Part shown: positions 59,101 through 64,000 of the stretch, one piece after another
Layout of the letters: the number at the start of each line of letters is the position of its first letter
Position numbering within the stretch: the first letter of the stretch is position 1
Source: Berberis thunbergii
Taxonomy: Eukaryota > Streptophyta > Magnoliopsida > Ranunculales > Berberidaceae
Length of the DNA stretch: 64,000 bases
Assembly (NCBI GenBank): GCA_003290165.1
Contig: QNQO01000641.1
Span: 310,001 to 374,000, forward strand
Direction: 5' to 3'
The notes under the pieces: generated by a model
Told to the model about the DNA's origin: nothing
Database searches by the model: none
Seen by the model: the letters and a program-made list of their open reading frames with translations, nothing else
Program-made: the position numbers and the translations under genes

Positions 59101-61733
59101 CTTCCCTCTAGAAGGTTATGACATAGTGCTAAGTGGAGATTGGTTGAAACCATTTGGGGATATTACCTTGAACTTGCAGAAGCTACAACTCACTTGAAGG
59201 TTCATGGAAAGTCAATCACCTTGCAAGGAGTATCTGATACAAGTGATTTAAATATCATGGAGGGTAAGGACATTTCAAAAATTCATTAAGAAGCATGCAA
59301 TTTTTTTTTGTGTCACCTGTTTTTCTATGTCTTCTCCTTGTCAACAGGGTCAGCCACCACCTGAAATACAGGATTTGATTCATGAGTTCATGGACATCTT
59401 TTAGGAACCCACTACCTTACCTCCCCATAGAAACTTCAACCATCACAACCCTAAAACCTGGTCATCCAACTCCTTCCCAAAACCCTTACAAAGTCCCTTA
59501 TATAAAGAAATCTGTGATTGAGAATTGGTCCAAGAAATGTTAGAAGCAGGCCTTATACAACATTCCCAAAGTCCTTTGCTGCCCAATTCCCTAGTTAAAA
59601 AAAAAGATGGGGTGATGGAGATTCTGCGTAGATTATAGGAAACTCAATGAAATAACCATAAGGACAAATTTCCCATGCCCTTGATTGATGAGTTTACTGG
59701 ATGAGTTGCATGGTGCAACCGTTATTTCCAAATTAGACTTGAGGTCCGGTTACCATCAAATATTTGTCCATCCCCCCGGATACCATAAAACCACTTTTAA
59801 GAAACACACCACGGCAATTTGAGTTTAGAGGTGATGCCATTTGGTCCTCCACAAAATGCTCCGACATCCTTCCAAGCCTTGATGAACCAAGTCTTCAATC
59901 ATTTTTTAAGAAAATTTGTCCTTGTTTTTTTTTATGACATTTTTGGTGTATAGCCCTCTTCACTCTTCATTGGGACACTTGCAAACTGTTTTTTCTGTTC
60001 TTAGAAAACATCAATTATATGTCAAGACTCTAAAATGCTCTTTTTCTCAACCAAGACTTGAATACTTCGGCACATTGTTAGTGGGCAGGGTGTAGAGGTT
60101 GATCCAAGCAAAATAAGGCCATGACCAATGGTCAATACCCACAATATTAACAATTATGGGGGTTTTTTTTGGTCTCACAGGTTTACTATAGAAAGTTCAT
60201 TCCAAAATTACGGCCAAATTGCTCTCTTTTGACAACCTCTTGAAGAAAAATTATTTTCATTGGTCTCCATTAGCTCAATGGTTTTACTCAATTAAAAAGA
60301 AGCTATGTGTAAGGCCCTCTGTCTTAGCTCTTCCTGAATTTACTTCTCATTTCAATATTGAGACTGATGCATGTTATAGAGGTGTAGGGGCAGTTCTATC
60401 TCAGATGGGTAAACCAATTGCTTGTTTTAGTAAAGCTCTTAGTCCAAAGAACCTTACTTTATTCACATATGAAAAATGAATTGCCTTTGCTATTGTAATG
60501 GGTGTCCCCATAGTGTAAATTATTTATTGGGCTCAAAGTCCATATCTATATTGATCACCAGAGTATTGATACTTCCTAGCACAAAGGTTACTACAATGAC
60601 ATAGCAGAAATAGTTGTCCAAGCTATTTGGGTTCGATTATGAATTCACTACAAAAAGGGCTCAGATAACACTGCCCCAGACTCCTTGTCAAGGTGTATGG
60701 AACCTGAAATCCAGTGCTCAACCCTCTCCATTGTCAGACCACAGTGGGTACTAGATATCATCCACTCTTATGAGCAGGACACACTAGCACTACAGCTCAT
60801 TCCACAATTGCTTGTTCAAGCTGACTCACAACCTCCTTTCTCCTTGCAAAATGGTCTACTGAAACACAAGCATCCGATTTATATTGGGGACACTGGTTCT
60901 CTTAGACAGAAATTACTACAAGAGCTTCATAACTCTGCTCTTGGAGGCCATTCAGGAATCACCACTACATTCGAGAGACTACAAATGTATTTTTTTTGGC
61001 CTAAAATGAAAGCAACAGTTCTCACCTTCATCACTGAATGCACCACTTGTCAGAAGAACAAACATTATCAGTCAACCTACGGAGGCCTCCTTCAACCTCT
61101 ACATATACCAGACCAAGCTTGGCAACACATCTCGATCGATTTCATCGAGGGACTTCCTACTTCACATGGCAAGACAGTGATCTTAGTAATTGTGGGATCG
61201 GCTAACCAAATATAGTCAATCTTCTCACTGGCTCACCCATTCACTTCGGCTATTGTAGCAAAATTGTTCCTCCAGCACTTCTATAAACTACATGGTCTAC
61301 CAGTTTCCATAGTCAGTGATGCGAGACAAGGTCTTTATCAGCTCTTTTGGCTTAAATTTTAATAATTCTTGAAATTTTAGGGTTTCAATTTCACAGTGTT
61401 TTGTAATTTATTTATTTAGGAGATGAAATTGTCGATTGCATTGTCACAAGCGTGACTGTGATTCTCAAATAAGCACAAAAAGATGAAAAACAATAGATGG
61501 AATTGAACAATTTGAATTATAGCATTAGAAGTGGAGATGAGAAGAGAAGAAACCTGGTTTGAATCGAGTAAGCGAAGCTGAATTCTCGGCGAGAATCTCG
61601 AGGAGAAGGCCAGCCAAGGAGAGAGACAGAGAGCGAGACCTTCGTAGATGAGAGAATGAGGAAGGCAGTAGAGAACGCGAGAGACGAAGAGAACCACCAC
61701 ACCTCTCTCTCCATTCACCAGCGATTCCGTCAT
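50101..61733 (-). CDS. DOK1: Dolichol kinase (EVAN/DOK1-like), five single-base lesions
   Basis: Fourteen exons on the minus strand: 61733-61554, 56978-56866, 56513-56309, 56139-56035, 54706-54635, 54529-54452, 54379-54150, 53690-53504, 53397-53331, 51883-51795, 51716-51602, 50946-50895, 50802-50708 and 50214-50101. They give about 566 residues (Arabidopsis about 569). The enzyme uses CTP to phosphorylate dolichol in the ER membrane, supplying the lipid carrier for N-glycosylation. It is a multi-pass membrane protein. Diagnostic blocks are [69 protein letters not shown] and [20 protein letters not shown]; the KTVEGT block is shared with CTP-using lipid kinases. Five exonic positions differ by one base: two missing in exon 1, and one extra in each of exons 3, 5 and 9. 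Intron 1 (56979-61553) holds a gypsy remnant. Confidence 0.88.
51291..51316. repeat. (TTTC)n microsatellite
   Basis: Five or so TTTC units in the dolichol kinase intron between exons 51602-51716 and 50895-50946. Confidence 0.8.
57410..61345 (+). mobile_element. Ty3/gypsy remnant in dolichol kinase intron 1
   Basis: An LTR end and primer-binding site at 57511-57606 are followed by broken gag, then protease pieces at 58900-59110 (LTPQMLVNG). Reverse transcriptase pieces come next (LRSGYHQ near 59740; [17 protein letters not shown] near 60020). RNase H lies near 60350 ([20 protein letters not shown], then [16 protein letters not shown]), and an integrase N-terminus at 60860-61190 ([31 protein letters not shown]). 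The order is that of Ty3/gypsy, most like chromoviruses of the Reina type. It ends inside the integrase core near 61320 ([10 protein letters not shown]), so the rest and the same-sense 3' LTR are missing. Many stops and shifts. It is antisense to the host gene. Confidence 0.85.
57511..57606 (+). repeat. 3' end of the gypsy 5' LTR with primer-binding site
   Basis: The LTR end reads ...CAGTCACGCTTGTGACA to 57592, then two T, then TGGTATCAGAGC (57595-57606), the initiator tRNA-Met binding site. The LTR start is not clear; a TGTTGG at 57410 is one candidate. Confidence 0.8.
61442..61518 (-). repeat. Inverted copy of the same LTR end
   Basis: The reverse complement of 61442-61518 reproduces the last 77 or so bases of the LTR ending at 57592 (ends CACGCTTGTGACA) with only two or three differences. 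It faces the first copy and stops about 35 bases from the donor of dolichol kinase exon 1. Confidence 0.88.
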
Positions 61734-61913
61734 GGCGAGAGCTAATAAGAAGAACAGACGATTCAGACAAGAGTGATACATAAAAATTCCATCTTTAATT
61801 TGGGAAGAAGAAGAAGAAGCTAGATTTGAAGTCATAGTCCTACTACTATCATAGCCAATTAAAGACTAGACTAACGGTTCCCAAATCCTTAAAAGTCCCC
61901 AAACTAATAATAG

Positions 61914-62091
61914 AAAATTCTAGGGGTCGAGGGAAAGGGAGCGAGGGATGGGTGTAAGCCACTCATCTGCCTCGAGATGAGTGTTATCATGCATCTCAAA
62001 TCCGATGCACTCATCTCGAAGCAGATGGGTGGCTTACACCATCCCTAGCCCCTTTACCTAGCTCCCTCCCTCCTGGTTCTGTAGCAAAGCT
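61914..62091. repeat. GA-rich foldback repeat, copy B
   Basis: Reads as copy A in reverse: GAAAATTCTAGGGGTCGAGGG at the left (split here) and CTGTAGCAAAGCT at the right. The inverted arms include GGTGTAAGCCACTCATCTGC near 61952 pairing with the mirrored sequence near 62030. It lies about 180 bases upstream of the dolichol kinase start. Confidence 0.85.
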
Positions 62092-62102
62092 CCTAATATA
62101 AT

Positions 62103-62232
62103 CTAGAGCCCTTCTAGGGAGCGAGGATGGGTGGTTCGAGATAAGCGACAGCACGTATCTTGAAGGAAATGGGTGGTTACACCCATCCCTTGCTCCATCT
62201 TCCTCACTCTGCCCTTGCTCTTTAGAATTTTT
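62103..62232. repeat. GA-rich foldback repeat, copy C (shortened)
   Basis: Starts CTAGAGCCCTTCTAGGGAGCG, continues GAGGATGGGTGG, and ends with GGTTACACCCATCCC and a T-rich GCTCTTTAGAATTTT. The inner arms are partly deleted relative to copies A and B. It is almost adjacent to copy B. Confidence 0.75.
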
Positions 62233-62508
62233 TTAATAATCTAACAAAAAAAATCTAGAGAGCCACACCAGTTCCAATACCATTCATCATCCTAAAAATG
62301 CTGAAAATGAAATTTTACGAATCCTTCAACTCATTGGCTTACCCTCAAACTCACGTGAACTATCCCAATCAAAGCTATTAAAATACATTGATTCTCTTGA
62401 TTGTTGAAAATCCTATAAAACCCATAAATGCTCTTGACTTAGAACATCATGTGGCACATGCTAAGTCTAAAATCCACTCATTCACCCATTATTTAGTGGA
62501 TTTGTCTA

Positions 62509-62672
62509 AATAGCGAGGGAAGGGGCGAGGAAATCAAGATGGAGGGGGGTGAAGCCGTTCACCTCTCTTGAGATGCATGAAATTGCCTCAAAATATGCAT
62601 TTCATGTCTTTTGAGGGGATGAACGGCTTCACACCCCTCCCTCGCTAGTTCCTCACCATTTAGAATTTCCCT
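62509..62672. repeat. GA-rich foldback repeat, copy D (divergent)
   Basis: Same design with different inner sequence: CTAAATAGCGAGGGAAGGGG at the left, GGGGTGAAGCCGTTCACCTC pairing with GAACGGCTTCACACCCC, and CACCATTTAGAATTTCCC at the right. Confidence 0.75.
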
Positions 62673-63960
62673 TATTTAGTAGATAAAATAGAGAACCAAC
62701 AATGCCCGTTTCAATCTCCTTCACCCTCATCAAATCAACCCAACGTTCCAAAGTTACCCCTCCCAAACTTTCTCTCCATCCCTATCTCCTTTCCTGTCTT
62801 TTTCACCCACCTATTTTCTGTTTTCTTTCTTTTCTTTCTTTTTCAGCTCCTGTGGAAGTTTCTCCATTCCACCTCTATTTGATACTGTCCATAAAAGATT
62901 TGTAGTCAAAAAGCTTTGCAAATAAATGCACCTTGGTTGTCCAGGAGAACCATGTCACCATCAGGTAGAAGTTTGATACTACAACACCTTGTTAGCTGGC
63001 TTGTCTGTCTAAACTTTCGGCCATTTTCATAAGGCCAAAATGAGATTGTCGTCATAATTGAATGTGCGGATAGCATTTATGCATACCAAACGGTCATGAG
63101 TCTTAAGCAATGGTGCATTTTCATTACAATCAGGACTTGTAACAAAGAAACAAAGATTGAAAGGGTGGGTTTTCCAAGCTTGGTTAGCTACTTCCTCTGC
63201 GTCTGTGTAATATGTGGATCTTCAATGTAGCCATGTATGAGACCAGAGTTACCAAGCTTGAATGTGTTTAAAGAGGGTGTCGTGGCTTAAACAATATAAG
63301 CAATTAGGAAGGCAGAAAAATAAAAACCCTTGCTACAAGGGGAAGATATCTCTGTTTGACTGGTTTTTTACTTTGTTTTGTAATATCTCTTTATTGATAA
63401 CGAGGTTTACTTTGCAAAATCATCGCTAAAGTGTAACTTTGTTGATTTCATTTAGAAAAAGAGGAGGATAAATTTCTACAGGAGGTTTCAGAAGAAGAGG
63501 GCATATATAGTGAAGACGTATTTTGAAGTCCATTGATACGAAGATCAAGGAGAAAATGATTTTGTTTTAAAATCACAATGTCTTTTTTGATATGATTGAC
63601 TTCTTGCCGAAGATGAGATAAGTTGACAGGGTTAGAAGAGGTGGATCTTCTAAATTTGTCAATAATTTATTTGTGATCATAAAATGGATTTATGACCTCT
63701 GATGTTGGATTTGTGGTTAAATCTATTTTGATATGTTGAAGATACTCTTTTTAAGCTTAGGATCTTCAATACGATTAACAAAATCTAAAAAGAATATGGA
63801 TATTAGATTGCCTTATTTGTTTAGTTGTTAAGTACAAGTTGAAACATGATACAAACAATGAAAAACATTAAGTACTTGGTCTTACTGGAATGTGCACTCT
63901 CTGCCTCGCTGTTTAAAGCTTTTGCTCCTTATTTATCCATAACTTGTTATATAACATATG
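62673..63960. other. Spacer without recognisable gene
   Basis: Pyrimidine-rich stretch near 62780-62850, then AT-rich sequence. No coding frame with a known motif is seen. Confidence 0.4.
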
Positions 63961-63965
63961 TATGC

Positions 63966-64000
63966 TAGATGGCGAGGAAATGAGCGAGGAAACCAGCGAG
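63966..64000. repeat. Foldback repeat, copy E, cut by the window end
   Basis: GCTAGATGGCGAGGAAATGA followed by more GCGAGG units resembles the left arm of copy D. Only the first arm lies in the window. Confidence 0.5.

Overview
The window is nuclear DNA of a flowering plant, most likely a eudicot. It is AT-rich, its genes have many introns, and they encode plant-specific proteins: a U-box/ARM E3 ligase, the plant-only Rab5 ARA6, a thylakoid-lumen protein and a TOUSLED-kinase interactor. Remnants of LTR retrotransposons, LINEs, hAT-like and Tourist-like elements fill most of the rest. The species cannot be fixed from the sequence.

Layout. A tRNA-Leu(CAA) gene lies at 156-239 (-). A PUB14-type U-box E3 ligase runs on the minus strand from 9211 to 1607; its 5.5-kb first intron holds an antisense Ty3/gypsy pol remnant and an LTR/PBS remnant. 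A Tourist-like MITE sits upstream at 9862-10190. From 10.7 to 14.9 kb is a decayed BRI1-like receptor ectodomain (+) split by two DNA transposons, each with an 8-bp target-site duplication. A gene for a 15-kDa-type thylakoid lumen protein (-) lies at 15940-19778 with a LINE remnant in intron 1. A defective Ty1/copia element with two 304-bp LTRs fills 20538-27158. ARA6/RABF1 (-) lies at 29563-33343, TKI1 (+) at 38388-47592, and dolichol kinase (-) at 50101-61733, with a second gypsy remnant in its first intron. A family of short GA-rich foldback repeats occurs just upstream of TKI1 and of dolichol kinase.

Five genes look real and are nearly full length against their families. The U-box ligase and lumen protein reconstruct without a break. 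ARA6, TKI1 and dolichol kinase need one, two and five single-base changes respectively. All are one-base length differences, nearly all at short homopolymers, with no nonsense substitution seen. That pattern suggests consensus errors more than gene decay, but this cannot be settled here. The genes do not form a pathway. The U-box gene and ARA6 are, as recalled, neighbours in Arabidopsis, so part of the order may be ancestral.

No new defence, biosynthetic or regulatory system was found. The points most worth a second look are the single-base lesions, the foldback family, the copia element with TA...TA ends and a 1.5-kb insert in its leader, and the opposed LTR ends inside dolichol kinase.
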